Counted from the stretch's first letter, positions 18,682 through 29,992 are shown. The stretch is 45,720 nucleotides of DNA from Roseiflexaceae bacterium (GCA_947450095.1 CANFUF010000013.1:1-45720); one strand, 5' to 3'. Notes: generated from the sequence alone by a model not told the origin. Translations and numbers: made by a program.

Positions 18682-19638
18682 ATGCGGATTCGCACAGCCG
18701 TACTGTTGGCCCTCGTAATTGGCGCTGCATTGTACTTTGGCTTAAACATGCGATTCCCGGCCTTTCCACCGGTATCTGTGAAAGCAGAAGCCTTGGTGTG
18801 TGCAGGTGGGGCATTGGCAGAAGGACAGCCAGGGACATGTGCAAGTGGGATTCCAATTACTAACTCACTGCTCGCAACAATTGTCGTTGATGTATTGTTG
18901 GGGTTGCTGGTGTTTTTTGGAGTACGGAACCAGATGGTTCCTCGTGGCTTCCAAAACTTCATCGAGCTGGTAGTGAGTTCACTCCACGATTTTGCCGTGG
19001 GTGTCGACAAGAAGAATGTGGCCAAGTTCTTCCCATTTGTCGGGACAGCATTTTTGCTGATTTTGCTATCGAATTTTGTGGGGTTAGTCCCTGGGGTAGG
19101 CAGCATTGGAGCCTGCCAAGTCAAGCACGAAGAAGGCACGAAGGAAGTCGTCATTAAGTCGACCTTCTACGATAATTTGCCCTTCCAGTGCAGTCATGAA
19201 AATCACGAAGAGTTAGTGCCGTATTTGCGTGCACCAACGGCTGACCTGAACATGACATTGGCGTTAGGGTTGTTGTCGGTAATTCTCATCGAATATTTTG
19301 GTCTCAAGGCGCTGGGGCTCGAGTATTTGGTGCGGTTCTTCAACTTCCGTGAAGGTCCGATGTTTACGGTCATTGGCATTATCGAGCTATTGTCCGAATT
19401 CATTCGTATCGTATCGTTTGCCTTCCGTCTATTCGGCAACATCTTCGCTGGTGAAGTGGTGCTCATCGTTATGGGATATTTGTTCCCATATATGCTGCCG
19501 CTGCCCTTCTATGCATTCGAAGTATTTGTCGCATTGATGCAAGCGGTCATTTTCGCGGTGTTGACGTTGGTATTCATGTCCATGGCCACGCAGGCGCATG
19601 GTGGCGGTCATGATGAGCAAGAAGCAGCGGCTCATTAA
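18682..19638 (+). CDS. atpB: ATP synthase Fo subunit a
   Basis: A 318-residue integral membrane protein that forms the proton half-channels of ATP synthase with the c-ring. The essential Arg is in SFAFRLFGNIFAGE, and the other conserved face is in APTADLNMTLALG. The protein is longer than the E. coli subunit (about 270) because of an N-terminal hydrophobic stretch (residues 5-20) and two exposed loops, each with a Cys pair (Cys40/Cys53 and Cys145/Cys170). AGAGGGG places the start at ATG 18682 (seven-base spacing) rather than the in-frame GTG six bases earlier. It is the first gene of the atpBEFHAGDC order; no atpI was seen upstream. Confidence 0.95.
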   Translation: MRIRTAVLLALVIGAALYFGLNMRFPAFPPVSVKAEALVCAGGALAEGQPGTCASGIPITNSLLATIVVDVLLGLLVFFGVRNQMVPRGFQNFIELVVSSLHDFAVGVDKKNVAKFFPFVGTAFLLILLSNFVGLVPGVGSIGACQVKHEEGTKEVVIKSTFYDNLPFQCSHENHEELVPYLRAPTADLNMTLALGLLSVILIEYFGLKALGLEYLVRFFNFREGPMFTVIGIIELLSEFIRIVSFAFRLFGNIFAGEVVLIVMGYLFPYMLPLPFYAFEVFVALMQAVIFAVLTLVFMSMATQAHGGGHDEQEAAAH

Positions 19639-19675
19639 TTTCGTACTAGTTAAGTAATTATTTCGGAGGAATGAA

Positions 19676-19909
19676 ATGACTGACGCAGGACTTCGTTTTG
19701 TCGCTATGGCTTTGGCCATCGGTTTGGGTGCTATCGGACCCGGTGCTGGTATCGGTGTGGTGTTTAGCGGTGCATTGCAGGCCATGGGACGTAACCCCGA
19801 AGCCGAAGGTATGCTCCGCACGTACATGTTCTTGGGCTTCGCATTGGCCGAAGTGCCGTTCATTCTTTCGATGGTGTTCGGTCTGCTCATCGGCTTCAAC
19901 ATTATCTAG
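19676..19909 (+). CDS. atpE: ATP synthase Fo subunit c
   Basis: A 77-residue hairpin proteolipid of the rotor ring. Helix 1 carries the GxGxGxG run (residues 16-27), the polar loop is GRNP (38-41), and helix 2 has the ion-carrying Glu59 in FALAEVPFI. The Gln of sodium-type rings is absent (Ile26 at the matching place) and Glu59 is followed by Val rather than Ser/Thr, so proton coupling is expected. CGGAGGAA lies just before the ATG, a strong site in keeping with the high copy number of this subunit. It lies 37 bases after atpB. Confidence 0.96.
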   Translation: MTDAGLRFVAMALAIGLGAIGPGAGIGVVFSGALQAMGRNPEAEGMLRTYMFLGFALAEVPFILSMVFGLLIGFNII

Positions 19910-19958
19910 TTTTGGTCGTGTGGGGGTGTAACCCCGTATGTCCACAAGGAGCACTGCT

Positions 19959-20450
19959 TTGGAAAAACTAGGCATTAATTACAGCCTGTTGGTGGCGCAG
20001 ATTTTCAACGTCATCTTCTTGGTATGGATGTTGTCAAAGTTCCTCTATACCCCAATTTTGAATCTCTTGCAAGAGCGCACCAAGCGCGTCGAAGAGAGTC
20101 TCCGTGAAGCCGACAAAGTGCGCGAGCAAATGGCTTCACAGCGCAAAGAAAACGAAGCCGAACAGGCTAAGGCTCGTCAAGAAGCCGCTGCGGTGATGGC
20201 ACAGGCGCAAGAGCGTGCCCGTGTCCAAGAAGCAGAAATCGTGAATCAAGCGCGCCACGAAGCAGAGCGGATCAAGGCTGAGGCACGTGCCAATGCCGAA
20301 ACCGAGCTGGATCGTATGGCTGGTGAATTCAAGAATCAGGCTGCCACATTGGTAACCGAAACGGCTGCCAAGGTGTTGGGCGCTGAGCTCAAGGGCAATC
20401 ACAAGCAATTAATCGACGAGTCGTTGAGCCGCTTAGGGCGCAACAACTAA
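19959..20450 (+). CDS. atpF: ATP synthase Fo subunit b
   Basis: A 163-residue stator subunit: one N-terminal membrane helix (about residues 8-28) followed by a long charged coiled coil rich in Glu, Arg, Gln and Ala that reaches up to F1 and delta. I choose the TTG at 19959. AAGGAG lies seven bases before it, and the product starts EKLGIN, the form I expect for chloroflexian b subunits. The ATG at 19938 would add seven residues and has no clear site. Only one b gene is present, so the stator should be a b homodimer. Confidence 0.9.
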   Translation: MEKLGINYSLLVAQIFNVIFLVWMLSKFLYTPILNLLQERTKRVEESLREADKVREQMASQRKENEAEQAKARQEAAAVMAQAQERARVQEAEIVNQARHEAERIKAEARANAETELDRMAGEFKNQAATLVTETAAKVLGAELKGNHKQLIDESLSRLGRNN

Positions 20451-20501
20451 TGTACAGAGCGTGGCGGTTGGTGATTGTGCCAGCTGCAAGCGAGGTATAC
20501 C

Positions 20502-20981
20502 GTGACTACATCTGATACACAGATGATCGCACGCGCGCTCCAAGAAGCATTGAACGGTGCTGCCCTCAAGTCATTGCGTACTGCTGCTGAAGCAGTTCGT
20601 GGTGGTGCGAGTAGTGCTGATAGCGTCAATGCGGTATTGGGAGCCGATGCACCACGTGAAGTCCGTAACGTTGTCGCCGCTTTGGCCGCTGCTGGGCGTC
20701 TCAATAGCATTGAGGCTGTTGTTAAAGCGTTTGAAAGTGCCACGAGTCGTGGCACCCAAGTGCTTGAAGCAACCATCACCAGCGCAGTCGCGTTGAGTGA
20801 TGCCGAGCAAGCAACAACGATCGCAGATCTCCGTGGCAAATATGGCCAAGGTCTCGAAGTCCACTTCGCCGTCGATGAGTCACTGATTGGTGGCTTGATT
20901 GTACGGGTCGGTGATCAAGTACTTGATAACAGCTTGCGTACCCGCTTGAGTGCGGTGCAACGGAGCATGTTGACCAGTTAG
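20502..20981 (+). CDS. atpH: ATP synthase F1 subunit delta
   Basis: A 159-residue subunit that joins the b dimer to the top of F1. The C-terminal part is typical of the family (LRGKYGQGLEVHFAVDESL, GGLIVRVGDQVLDNS), while the N-terminal helical part is divergent, as often seen. It is slightly shorter than the usual 175-180 residues. The GTG at 20502, with GAGG six bases upstream, is preferred over the TTG at 20475, which has no site and would add nine atypical residues. It is followed by atpA. Confidence 0.88.
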   Translation: MTTSDTQMIARALQEALNGAALKSLRTAAEAVRGGASSADSVNAVLGADAPREVRNVVAALAAAGRLNSIEAVVKAFESATSRGTQVLEATITSAVALSDAEQATTIADLRGKYGQGLEVHFAVDESLIGGLIVRVGDQVLDNSLRTRLSAVQRSMLTS

Positions 20982-21064
20982 CCTTTGCCACCACATAAAT
21001 GAAACGGCAGCAGACGAGAGCCGCAGGCGGCTTTCGTCGCGACACAACGATTGAGGTGCCAGAC

Positions 21065-22636
21065 ATGGCCGTAGCAGCAAACGATATTTATCAGCGTCTG
21101 CTGAAAAGCATTCAAGAAGGTACCGACGCCCAACCTCGTATGATGAACGTCGGTACGGTGATTTCGGTTGGTGACGGTGTGGCACGTATTAGCGGTCTCG
21201 AACAAGTCATGGCAGCCGAATTGCTCGAATTCCCTGTGCAAGCAGGGCGAAGCGAAGCAGTGTTCGGTATCGCCTTGAACCTCGAACGCGATACGGTCAG
21301 CGCCATCGTGTTGGGTGATTACCTTTCGATTCAAGAAGGGGATCAAGTCAACGCCACCGGCCGCATTATTTCGGTGCCCGTCGGGCAGGCATTGGTCGGT
21401 CGCGTCGTGAACGCGCTCGGGCAACCCATCGACGGTAAAGGTGCGATTCACAGCGACGTACTCCGTCCAGTCGAACGTATCGCCCCTGGTGTGATGGATC
21501 GTCAATCGGTCAACGAGCCGGTGCAAACCGGTGTGATTGCCATTGACGCGATGATTCCGATTGGCCGCGGCCAACGTGAGCTCATCATCGGCGACCGCCA
21601 AACGGGTAAAACCGCCGTGGCCATCGATACCATCATCAACCAAAAAGGCAAGGGTCTCTATTGTATCTATGTGGCTATCGGTCAAAAGCGTGCCCAAGTT
21701 GCCCAAATCGTGGGCTACCTCGAGCGCTTCGGTGCCATGGAATACACCACGGTAGTGGCAGCCACCGCATCAGAATCAGCTGCGTTGCAATACATTGCAC
21801 CGTACGCCGGTTGTGCCATCGGTGAAGAAGTCATGGAAAACGGCGTGACCATCAACGGCGAAGAAATTCGCGATGCATTGATTATCTACGACGACCTTTC
21901 CAAGCACGCCACTGCCTACCGCCAAGTTTCGTTGTTGCTCCGCCGCCCTCCTGGCCGCGAAGCCTACCCCGGCGACGTCTTTTATTTGCACTCCCGCTTG
22001 CTCGAACGCGCAGCGCGCTTGAGTGACGAAAAAGGCGGCGGTTCGTTGACGGCATTGCCCATCATCGAAACCCAAGCCAATGACGTGTCAGCCTACATTC
22101 CGACCAACGTGATTTCGATTACGGACGGTCAGTTGTTCCTCGAATCAGACTTGTTCAATGCGGGTATTCGCCCAGCCTTGAACATCGGTTTGTCGGTATC
22201 ACGTGTGGGTACGTCAGCCATGACTCGTGCCATGCGCTCGGTTGCAGACCGCCTCAAGCTCGACTTGGCGCAGTTCCGCGATTTGGCCGCATTTGCACAG
22301 TTCGCATCGGATTTGGACGCAAACACCCGCGCCCAGCTCGATCGTGGTTCACGTTTGCAAGAAGCACTCAAGCAAGCCCAATTCCAACCAATGCCGCTCG
22401 AAGACCAAGTGATGGTGCTTTTTGCCGCCACCAATGGGTTTTGTGATGGCGTGCCGGTGACGGCGATTGGTCAATGGAAGGTCGAGTTCTTGCAGTTTAT
22501 GCATACCGTGCACCCCGACGTATGCAAAGGCATTTACGATACCCGGCTTGACCGCAAATTCCCGTCTGCAGAAATCAAATCATCGCTCGAAAAAGCGATT
22601 GTTGAGTTCAACCAGACCAGCAATTTTGCCGGATAG
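21065..22636 (+). CDS. atpA: ATP synthase F1 subunit alpha
   Basis: A 523-residue non-catalytic nucleotide-binding subunit of the F1 hexamer. The P-loop [13 protein letters not shown] is at about residues 176-188, and [11 protein letters not shown] and the [10 protein letters not shown] segment, containing the residues that complete the catalytic site, are intact. The start is taken at ATG 21065, with GAGGTG upstream; a longer open frame back to 20999 would add 22 basic residues not expected in the family. It lies 83 bases after atpH. Confidence 0.97.
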   Translation: MAVAANDIYQRLLKSIQEGTDAQPRMMNVGTVISVGDGVARISGLEQVMAAELLEFPVQAGRSEAVFGIALNLERDTVSAIVLGDYLSIQEGDQVNATGRIISVPVGQALVGRVVNALGQPIDGKGAIHSDVLRPVERIAPGVMDRQSVNEPVQTGVIAIDAMIPIGRGQRELIIGDRQTGKTAVAIDTIINQKGKGLYCIYVAIGQKRAQVAQIVGYLERFGAMEYTTVVAATASESAALQYIAPYAGCAIGEEVMENGVTINGEEIRDALIIYDDLSKHATAYRQVSLLLRRPPGREAYPGDVFYLHSRLLERAARLSDEKGGGSLTALPIIETQANDVSAYIPTNVISITDGQLFLESDLFNAGIRPALNIGLSVSRVGTSAMTRAMRSVADRLKLDLAQFRDLAAFAQFASDLDANTRAQLDRGSRLQEALKQAQFQPMPLEDQVMVLFAATNGFCDGVPVTAIGQWKVEFLQFMHTVHPDVCKGIYDTRLDRKFPSAEIKSSLEKAIVEFNQTSNFAG

Positions 22637-22695
22637 GTCGCTGTTGGGGACGCATGGCAACAAGCGTTCCCATCTTAAAACGGAAGAGGGAAACG

Positions 22696-23577
22696 GTGCC
22701 AAGTACACGTGAAATTCGCCGACGTATTCGCTCTGTGCGCAACTTATCGCAAATAACGCGCGCCATGGAGATGGTCTCGGCGTCGAAAATGCGGCGTGCC
22801 CAACGCAACGTGCTCGCTACCCGGCCGTATGCCGACCGACTCCGCGATGTCATGAGTAGCCTGATGGCCCGCGCAGGCGGGAGCCGCAAAGGCACTCTGC
22901 TCGAAGTCCGCACTGAAGTCAAAAACGTCGCGTTGATTCTTATCACACCCGATCGTGGTTTGGCTGGTAGCTTGGTTGCCAACATTTTGCGTCGCACGGC
23001 TCGGTTCATCCTTGATGAAAAAACCAAAGGGCGCAACGTGAAAGTCCTGGCTATTGGGAAAAAAGGGCGCGACTTCTTGAATCGTAGTGGTCAAGACTTA
23101 TTGGCCGAGGTAACCAAGCTGGGTGACTACCCGAAGCTCGCCGATATCCTCGGTGTGTCGACGAATGTCATTCAAGGCTTTTTGAAGGGCGAATTCGACG
23201 AGGCGTATATCGTCTATAGTCAGTTCGTCAATACGCTGGTACAACGCCCGGCAGTGCGACGGATTTTGCCGGTGGAAGCAGACCAATCCACCCCCGCACC
23301 GGCGTCTGCAAGTAGCAACTACAACTACGAACCCGATGAGGATGTCGTATTGAAGGACCTGCTGCCCCGCTTTGCCGAGGTGCAAATCTATCAAGCGTTG
23401 CTTGAAGCTATTGCTAGCGAGCATAGCGCCCGCATGGTGGCAATGCGTAATGCCACAGACAACGCAAAAGATCTACGCCGCGAATTGTCCTTGACGTACA
23501 ACAAAACCCGTCAAGCCAATATCACCAAGGAAGTCTCTGAGATTGCCTCGGGAGCGGCTGCCCTCGCAGATAGTTGA
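22696..23577 (+). CDS. atpG: ATP synthase F1 subunit gamma
   Basis: A 293-residue central shaft subunit. The N-terminal helix ([15 protein letters not shown], then [17 protein letters not shown]) and the C-terminal helix ([18 protein letters not shown]) are the conserved coiled coil inside the alpha-beta ring. A small low-complexity insert ([14 protein letters not shown]) precedes the C-terminal part. The GTG at 22696, with GAGGG upstream, reproduces the family start; the ATG at 22654 would add 14 unrelated residues. It lies 59 bases after atpA. Confidence 0.95.
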   Translation: MPSTREIRRRIRSVRNLSQITRAMEMVSASKMRRAQRNVLATRPYADRLRDVMSSLMARAGGSRKGTLLEVRTEVKNVALILITPDRGLAGSLVANILRRTARFILDEKTKGRNVKVLAIGKKGRDFLNRSGQDLLAEVTKLGDYPKLADILGVSTNVIQGFLKGEFDEAYIVYSQFVNTLVQRPAVRRILPVEADQSTPAPASASSNYNYEPDEDVVLKDLLPRFAEVQIYQALLEAIASEHSARMVAMRNATDNAKDLRRELSLTYNKTRQANITKEVSEIASGAAALADS

Positions 23578-23595
23578 TGTCTGCGTGTGGTCTGA

Positions 23596-25038
<1,443 letters not shown>

Positions 25039-25058
25039 TCCCATAGGGAGGTGCCGAG

Positions 25059-25496
25059 ATGCCATTACATCTCGAAATTGTCACGGCTGAACGCCTCGTC
25101 CTGTCGGACGATGTCGATCAGGTCAATGCGCCGACCAAAGATGGCCGGGTGGGGATTTTGCCTCGCCACATGCCGTTGATTACGGTGTTAACCGAAGGCG
25201 AATTGAGTATCATCAAGAATGGGGTTCGTACCGAATACGTATTGTTTGGTGGGTTCATGGAAGTGCTTCCAGATCGGGTAACGATTTTGGCGGATTCCTG
25301 TGATCGTGCTGACGAAATCGACCTCAATCGAGCCGAGGAAGCGCGCCAACGTGCGGAATCACGGATTTCGCAACGCCAGTCTGAACAAGAATTGATTCAT
25401 GCAGAAGCGGAATTACGCCGTGCAATGCTCCAAATCAAAGCTGCTCAGGCCAGTCATGCCAAAAAACGTGCGGCGACTCCCCATCACGTAGACTAA
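25059..25496 (+). CDS. atpC: ATP synthase F1 subunit epsilon
   Basis: A 145-residue subunit: an N-terminal beta-sandwich (LHLEIVTAERLVLSDDV, GRVGILPRHMPLITVL) that binds gamma and the c-ring, and a C-terminal helical hairpin rich in Ala, Arg, Glu and Gln (about residues 88-140) that can inhibit rotation in homologues. GGGAGGTG precedes the ATG. It ends the operon and is followed within about 60 bases by a strong terminator. Confidence 0.95.
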   Translation: MPLHLEIVTAERLVLSDDVDQVNAPTKDGRVGILPRHMPLITVLTEGELSIIKNGVRTEYVLFGGFMEVLPDRVTILADSCDRADEIDLNRAEEARQRAESRISQRQSEQELIHAEAELRRAMLQIKAAQASHAKKRAATPHHVD

Positions 25497-25556
25497 ACGT
25501 GTGTGCACGCTGCTACCGATTACCGATGAGGTGTTTGTAGCGTGTAGTGTAATCTA

Positions 25557-25597
25557 ATCACCACAAAAGCCTAGTACCACTAGGCTTTTGTGGTGAT
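25557..25597 (+). terminator. Terminator of the ATP synthase operon
   Basis: A 19-bp perfect stem (25557-25575 with 25579-25597) encloses a three-base loop. The right arm contains GGCTTTTG rather than a long T-tail. It lies 60 bases after the atpC stop and just before the mreB promoter. Confidence 0.82.
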
Positions 25598-25626
25598 TGC
25601 ACGATATTTTTTTCATATGGTACAAT
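25597..25626 (+). promoter_or_regulatory. Candidate promoter of mreB
   Basis: TTGCAC (25597-25602), an 18-base spacer, then TACAAT (25621-25626). It begins at the last base of the preceding terminator and lies 46 bases before the mreB ATG. Confidence 0.55.
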
Positions 25627-25672
25627 AACTCATATAGATTACGTTGTGTGTACAGATTGGACGGCGGACGCT

Positions 25673-26683
25673 ATGGCCCGCAAAATAGGTATTGACCTCG
25701 GTACAGCGAATGTGCTTGTGTATGTGCGCAATCGTGGTATTGTGCTATCAGAGCCATCAGTAGTGGCCATTTCTACCAGAGATAACCGTATCAAAGCGGT
25801 TGGCTCTGATGCTTTGGCGATGCTTGGTCGTGAACCAGAGAGTATCGAAGTCGTACGCCCCATGCGGAATGGTGTGATTGCCGACTATGATATCACTGAA
25901 GCAATGCTCAAGCATTACATCAGCAAAACCAATGGTCGATTTAGTCTCAATAAACCCGATGTGATGATTAGCATTCCTGCTGGCATTACTTCTGTCGAAA
26001 TGCGTGCCGTGCGCGAAGCAGCCTTGGCTGCCGGTGCCCGCCGTGCGTATTTGATTCGCGAACCGTTGGCTGCCGCCATCGGCGCCAATATCCCTATCGC
26101 CAAACCCTCGGGCAACATGATTATCGATATTGGTGGTGGTACTACCGAAGTCGCCGTGATTTCGCTCAACGACATCGTAGCCTGGAGCTCCGTCCGGGTG
26201 GGTGGGAATCGCTTCGATGATGCCATCATGCAATACATCAAACGCAAATATAACTTGATGATTGGCGAACGCATGGCCGAAAGTGTCAAAATCGAAATTG
26301 GCTCGGCAATGATTATGAGTCGCCCCTTACAAATGCAAGTCCGTGGTCGTGATCAAGTCGCTGGCTTGCCACGTACCATCGAAATAAATTCTACCGAAAT
26401 CACCGAAGCCATCCAAGAACCACTCGATCAAGTCATCAATGCGGTCCGCCGTGTGTTGGCAGAAACTCCCCCCGCCCTCGCTGAAGACCTCATCGACAAA
26501 GGGATGGTGATGACCGGTGGCGGTTCGATGCTCCGTGGCATCAATGATTTGTTGACCGATGTCACTGGTGTACCGTGTTATGTCGCCGATCAACCGGCCA
26601 ATTGTGTGGCAATTGGTACCGGTATGGCACTCGAATATCTCGACGTTCTCCACGACAGCCTTTCTGGCGATGAATTGAATTAA
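25673..26683 (+). CDS. mreB: Rod shape-determining protein MreB (MreB/Mbl family)
   Basis: A 336-residue actin-like ATPase that polymerises under the inner membrane and guides lateral wall synthesis. Phosphate 1 (IDLGTAN, residues 7-13), phosphate 2 (IDIGGGTTE) and adenosine (TGGGSMLRG) motifs are intact. The ATG at 25673 gives the family start ([17 protein letters not shown]); the frame opens nine codons earlier without support. No mreC or mreD follows; instead a methyltransferase gene starts six bases after the stop. A second mreB may exist elsewhere, so this could be the mbl-like paralogue. Confidence 0.93.
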   Translation: MARKIGIDLGTANVLVYVRNRGIVLSEPSVVAISTRDNRIKAVGSDALAMLGREPESIEVVRPMRNGVIADYDITEAMLKHYISKTNGRFSLNKPDVMISIPAGITSVEMRAVREAALAAGARRAYLIREPLAAAIGANIPIAKPSGNMIIDIGGGTTEVAVISLNDIVAWSSVRVGGNRFDDAIMQYIKRKYNLMIGERMAESVKIEIGSAMIMSRPLQMQVRGRDQVAGLPRTIEINSTEITEAIQEPLDQVINAVRRVLAETPPALAEDLIDKGMVMTGGGSMLRGINDLLTDVTGVPCYVADQPANCVAIGTGMALEYLDVLHDSLSGDELN

Positions 26684-26689
26684 GTAGGC

Positions 26690-27382
26690 ATGGAACAACA
26701 CTTGAATCCGCCCGCCAAGGGCTTGGTCCTCGAAATCGGCAGTGGTGATAATCCCAACCCACGGGCCGATATTCTCGTCGACAAATTTTTGTTTGACAAT
26801 ACCGAACGTGGTGGCAATATCGTGATTGACCGCCCGATTGTGGTCGCCGATGCCCATCATTTACCGTTCAAAGATGGCGTATTTGCCTACACCATCTGTT
26901 CGCACATCCTCGAACACATGGACGATCCCCTGCAGTTTGTGTCAGAGCTGACGCGCGTGTCACAGGCCGGCTATATCCAAAGCCCCTCCGAAATCGCCGA
27001 GCGTACCTTCCATTGGTCGTTTCACCGCTGGTATGTCAATTTAATCGGCGACACGATTATTTTGCACCCCCGTGAACCCGAAGAACCCTTCGGTGAGTTT
27101 TTTGATTATTTATATGCCTACAATCCAGCCTACTACTTGTTCCAACGCAGTATGCCCCATTTGTTTTGGGTCGAAAAAGAATGGCACGGCACGCTCAAGG
27201 TCGAAGTCCACGACAAATCACCGCTCAACTTCCATGATCCAGCCCAACTCAAGGCCTTGGTGGCACCACGCATGGGGACGTTGCGCTTGATTGGCTTGTT
27301 GATTGCCAGTGATATTGGGCGCCGAATTCCTGCGAGTTGGCGAGCCCGCGTACGGCGGTTGTTGGGACGCAGCTACCTCTAG
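26690..27382 (+). CDS. Class I SAM-dependent methyltransferase
   Basis: A 230-residue methyltransferase-like protein. Motif I is LEIGSGDNPNP near residue 15, and a later DAHHLPFKDGVF plus SHILEHMDDP segment matches the motif II to post-II region of methyltransferase 11-type enzymes. The C-terminal part is rich in aromatic residues and ends with a basic stretch (RARVRRLLGR). The acceptor is unknown. It starts six bases after mreB, so it probably shares its transcript; a wall or lipid substrate would suit that context but is unproven. Confidence 0.8.
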   Translation: MEQHLNPPAKGLVLEIGSGDNPNPRADILVDKFLFDNTERGGNIVIDRPIVVADAHHLPFKDGVFAYTICSHILEHMDDPLQFVSELTRVSQAGYIQSPSEIAERTFHWSFHRWYVNLIGDTIILHPREPEEPFGEFFDYLYAYNPAYYLFQRSMPHLFWVEKEWHGTLKVEVHDKSPLNFHDPAQLKALVAPRMGTLRLIGLLIASDIGRRIPASWRARVRRLLGRSYL

Positions 27383-27391
27383 GAGCTGGTG

Positions 27392-27868
27392 ATGGTCGTA
27401 CATTTGATTAAATCAGCGCGGCGTACCACCGTCAGTTATGTGGCGACACCATTGGTGGTGTCGCCTGATTATGCATTGGTACGCGCCCAATGGACTCGCC
27501 CAGCGGTAGACCTCGGCTATATGCAATTCGCCCCAGGCGATATTCTTGACGAGCATTTTTATGCTGATCAGTGGTACTCGATTTTTGCGGTCTATCGCGG
27601 CGACGGTCAGTTGCGTGGCTGGTATTGTAACGTGTCTCGCCCGGCAATTATTACGGCCACCACTATTCATTCACATGACCTCGAGCTTGATTTGTTTGTT
27701 AGCCCCGACCGTCAGCACCTGCAACGCCTCGATATTGATGAATACGAAGCGCAACAATACCAAATCCATGACCCAGCCACCTATCAGGCGGGCTGGGTGG
27801 CACTGGCGCAACTCGAAGCATTGGTACAGTCAGGGCATGCTCCCTTTGACATAAAGGAGAGATTATGA
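27392..27868 (+). CDS. DUF402 family protein (possible nucleoside diphosphate phosphatase)
   Basis: A 158-residue protein with the DUF402 pattern: GWYCNVSRPA, then HSHDLELDLFVSPD and LDIDEYEAQ, with acidic residues in the positions that bind metal in family members. Characterised DUF402 proteins hydrolyse nucleoside tri- or diphosphates or act in fosfomycin biosynthesis (FomD); which applies here is unknown. AGGAG favours ATG 27392 (six-base spacing) over the GTG directly before it. Its stop overlaps the start of the oxidoreductase gene (ATGA at 27865-27868). Confidence 0.8.
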   Translation: MVVHLIKSARRTTVSYVATPLVVSPDYALVRAQWTRPAVDLGYMQFAPGDILDEHFYADQWYSIFAVYRGDGQLRGWYCNVSRPAIITATTIHSHDLELDLFVSPDRQHLQRLDIDEYEAQQYQIHDPATYQAGWVALAQLEALVQSGHAPFDIKERL

Positions 27869-28977
27869 GCCAAACGTTGGGTATCGGTCTGGTTGGGTAT
27901 GGCGCTATTGGCCGTCTCCATGCGACTGTGTTGCAATTAGTGCCACAAATCTACCCGACCTTGGCGTATCGCCCGCAGCTACGGGCGATTTGTGCCGGTG
28001 GGGAGCGTAGTCAAGCTAATGCCCTACGAGATTACCCCACTGTGCCACAAATGGAATACGCCGCTATGCTGGCTGACCCCACGATTGATGTCATTGCCAT
28101 TTGTACCCCTACAGGGGTACATGCGGCGCAGGTCCGCCAAGCACTGCTGGCGGGGAAGCACGTCATGTGTGAAAAGCCATTGACGGTTGATCCCGCTACT
28201 TCTGCCACATTAATCGAATTAGCTACGACGCAACAACGAATGCTGGTGCTCAATCACCACTTCCGACGGATTCCTGCTTTGGCCGAAGCGCGCCGGCGCA
28301 TCGCCCAAGGGCATTTGGGTGAGGGTATTAGCGCCCATCTGCGCTACTTCCGTGCTAGCAATGTGCGCGCTGACCGCCCGCTAACGTGGCGTTTTGCTGG
28401 CGATACCGGGGGCGTATTGGTTGACTTGGGCTCGCATTTGATTGATTTGTGTTATTACTTGTTCCAAAGTCCAATAGTGCGAGTCCAAGCAGAATTGCGT
28501 ACCGTGATTGCAGAACGCCCCGATGCAGGTGGTCTATTGACCCCTGTGACGAGCGATGATGTAGCCTGGTTGACCGCCCAATTAGCCAATGGTATGCGGG
28601 TCACGATTGAGGCCTCAAAAATGGTTCCCGGTGCTGCAGACGATATTCGCGTCGAAGCATATGGAAGCGCCGGCAGTGTGGTTTTTGACATGCAAGAGGT
28701 GAATACGTTGCAGCTTGGTACTGCGCGCCAGCCTGCTGCCATGCAACGCACCCAAATTTGGAATCAACAACAGCCAAGTGCCAGCTTGCCTGGTGCCGAA
28801 ACCCCTACTGGTCTGCTGGGGTGGCATGCCGCCGCCTGGGAATCAATGTTGGCTGCACTGGCTGGTGAAGCGCGTGATGTCTGTGACGGTACGGCGGGAC
28901 TGGTCGTAGATTGTGTCATTGCGGCAGCTCGTCAGAGTGCGGCGCATGACAGTCAGTGGTGTGAGGTAGCGCAATGA
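27865..28977 (+). CDS. Gfo/Idh/MocA family oxidoreductase
   Basis: A 370-residue NAD(P)-dependent sugar or polyol dehydrogenase-type protein. The N-terminal Rossmann motif is GLVGYGAIGRLHA, and the signature CEKPLTVDPATS carries the conserved Glu-Lys-Pro near residue 107-110. The C-terminal alpha/beta domain includes VDLGSHLIDLCYYL with the likely catalytic His. AAAGGAGA precedes the ATG. It is coupled to DUF402 upstream and to a methyltransferase downstream by four-base overlaps. The substrate is unknown. Confidence 0.9.
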   Translation: MSQTLGIGLVGYGAIGRLHATVLQLVPQIYPTLAYRPQLRAICAGGERSQANALRDYPTVPQMEYAAMLADPTIDVIAICTPTGVHAAQVRQALLAGKHVMCEKPLTVDPATSATLIELATTQQRMLVLNHHFRRIPALAEARRRIAQGHLGEGISAHLRYFRASNVRADRPLTWRFAGDTGGVLVDLGSHLIDLCYYLFQSPIVRVQAELRTVIAERPDAGGLLTPVTSDDVAWLTAQLANGMRVTIEASKMVPGAADDIRVEAYGSAGSVVFDMQEVNTLQLGTARQPAAMQRTQIWNQQQPSASLPGAETPTGLLGWHAAAWESMLAALAGEARDVCDGTAGLVVDCVIAAARQSAAHDSQWCEVAQ

Positions 28978-29849
28978 CGATTCCTACCGGATGGCAATCA
29001 GCAGGACTTGATTGGTTGACTATTTGGCGTGACATGTATGACCGTGAGCGTGCCCAAGGCGAGGCCGCTACCCATCCTGATATGGAACGCAGTGCTGACC
29101 AATATGCCACCGCAGCGGCACGCTTTGCGCGTAATGTGAAGCGGGTGCCCCAACCCGATGCATTCATGCAGTGGCTGTTACCCCAGCTCAGTGTGGGGGA
29201 TCGTGTGTTGGACATTGGCGCTGGCAGTGGGCGTTATCTCCCGCCATTGACGGCAGCAGGATGTGACGTCATCGCCCTCGAGCATTCGCCGGCGATGCGT
29301 GCCCAGATTGATTTGCTCGTCCAAACGGCACAGTTGCCACACGTTACGACGATTGCCGATACCTGGCCGACGGAAGCGCCGGTGGCGTGCGATGTGGCAA
29401 TTGCCGTGCATGTGTTGTATGCCGTGCGTGCCATTGCCCCGTTTCTGTTGGCAATGGATGCCGCTGCCAGTAAATTATGTGTGTTGGTATTGGGGTTACG
29501 TCATCCCACCACTGCGGTGTTGCCGCTGTGGCAGGCTTGGCATGGCGAACCACGCTTGCCGTTGCCTGCTGCCCATGAATGTTTGGCAGCCTTGGCGCAA
29601 CTAGGGATTGTGGCGAATCTGACGGTATTACCAGTGACTACCCCAACGAGTTATGCCAGTGAAGCCGAGGCGGTGGCCGAAATGTGCTTTCGTTTGCGAT
29701 TGCCGTATGATGATTTTCATCAACAACAAATTGCCGCACTCATCAAACGTGAGTGGCAGATGAGTGTGAGCGGTGAAATGATCGTGCCCGTATTACCACC
29801 GCCAAATTGTCTGATTTGGTGGTACCCAACCAAGGCGACCGTGGTATAA
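28974..29849 (+). CDS. Class I SAM-dependent methyltransferase
   Basis: A 291-residue methyltransferase. Motif I is VLDIGAGSGRYLPPL at about residue 80, followed by VIALEHSPAM (the acidic residue that binds the ribose of SAM). The rest of the chain is weakly conserved and the acceptor is unknown. Its start overlaps the oxidoreductase stop (ATGA at 28974-28977), so the two proteins are made together. It ends the mreB-led group; no intrinsic terminator was found in the 143 bases before the glycosylase gene. Confidence 0.82.
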   Translation: MTIPTGWQSAGLDWLTIWRDMYDRERAQGEAATHPDMERSADQYATAAARFARNVKRVPQPDAFMQWLLPQLSVGDRVLDIGAGSGRYLPPLTAAGCDVIALEHSPAMRAQIDLLVQTAQLPHVTTIADTWPTEAPVACDVAIAVHVLYAVRAIAPFLLAMDAAASKLCVLVLGLRHPTTAVLPLWQAWHGEPRLPLPAAHECLAALAQLGIVANLTVLPVTTPTSYASEAEAVAEMCFRLRLPYDDFHQQQIAALIKREWQMSVSGEMIVPVLPPPNCLIWWYPTKATVV

Positions 29850-29992
29850 TTAATTTATGATTGTACGCATGTGATGCGTGACAGTGTGCGTTGACAAAAA
29901 ACGGTATAAACGTGGCGTCTCATATATGGTATGGATGATGATGTTGTGACATCGCAGTAGTGCGATTGGGAATAGGTGTGGTGGGTAGATAG

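Noticed and set aside
19938-19958. ATG 19938 as the atpF start
   Set aside because: No clear Shine-Dalgarno sequence precedes it, while AAGGAG is well placed for the TTG at 19959, which also gives the expected subunit b N-terminus.
29891-29910. TTGACA followed by TATAAA as a promoter for the glycosylase gene
   Set aside because: The two boxes are only eight bases apart, too close for one promoter, and neither pairs with another good element.
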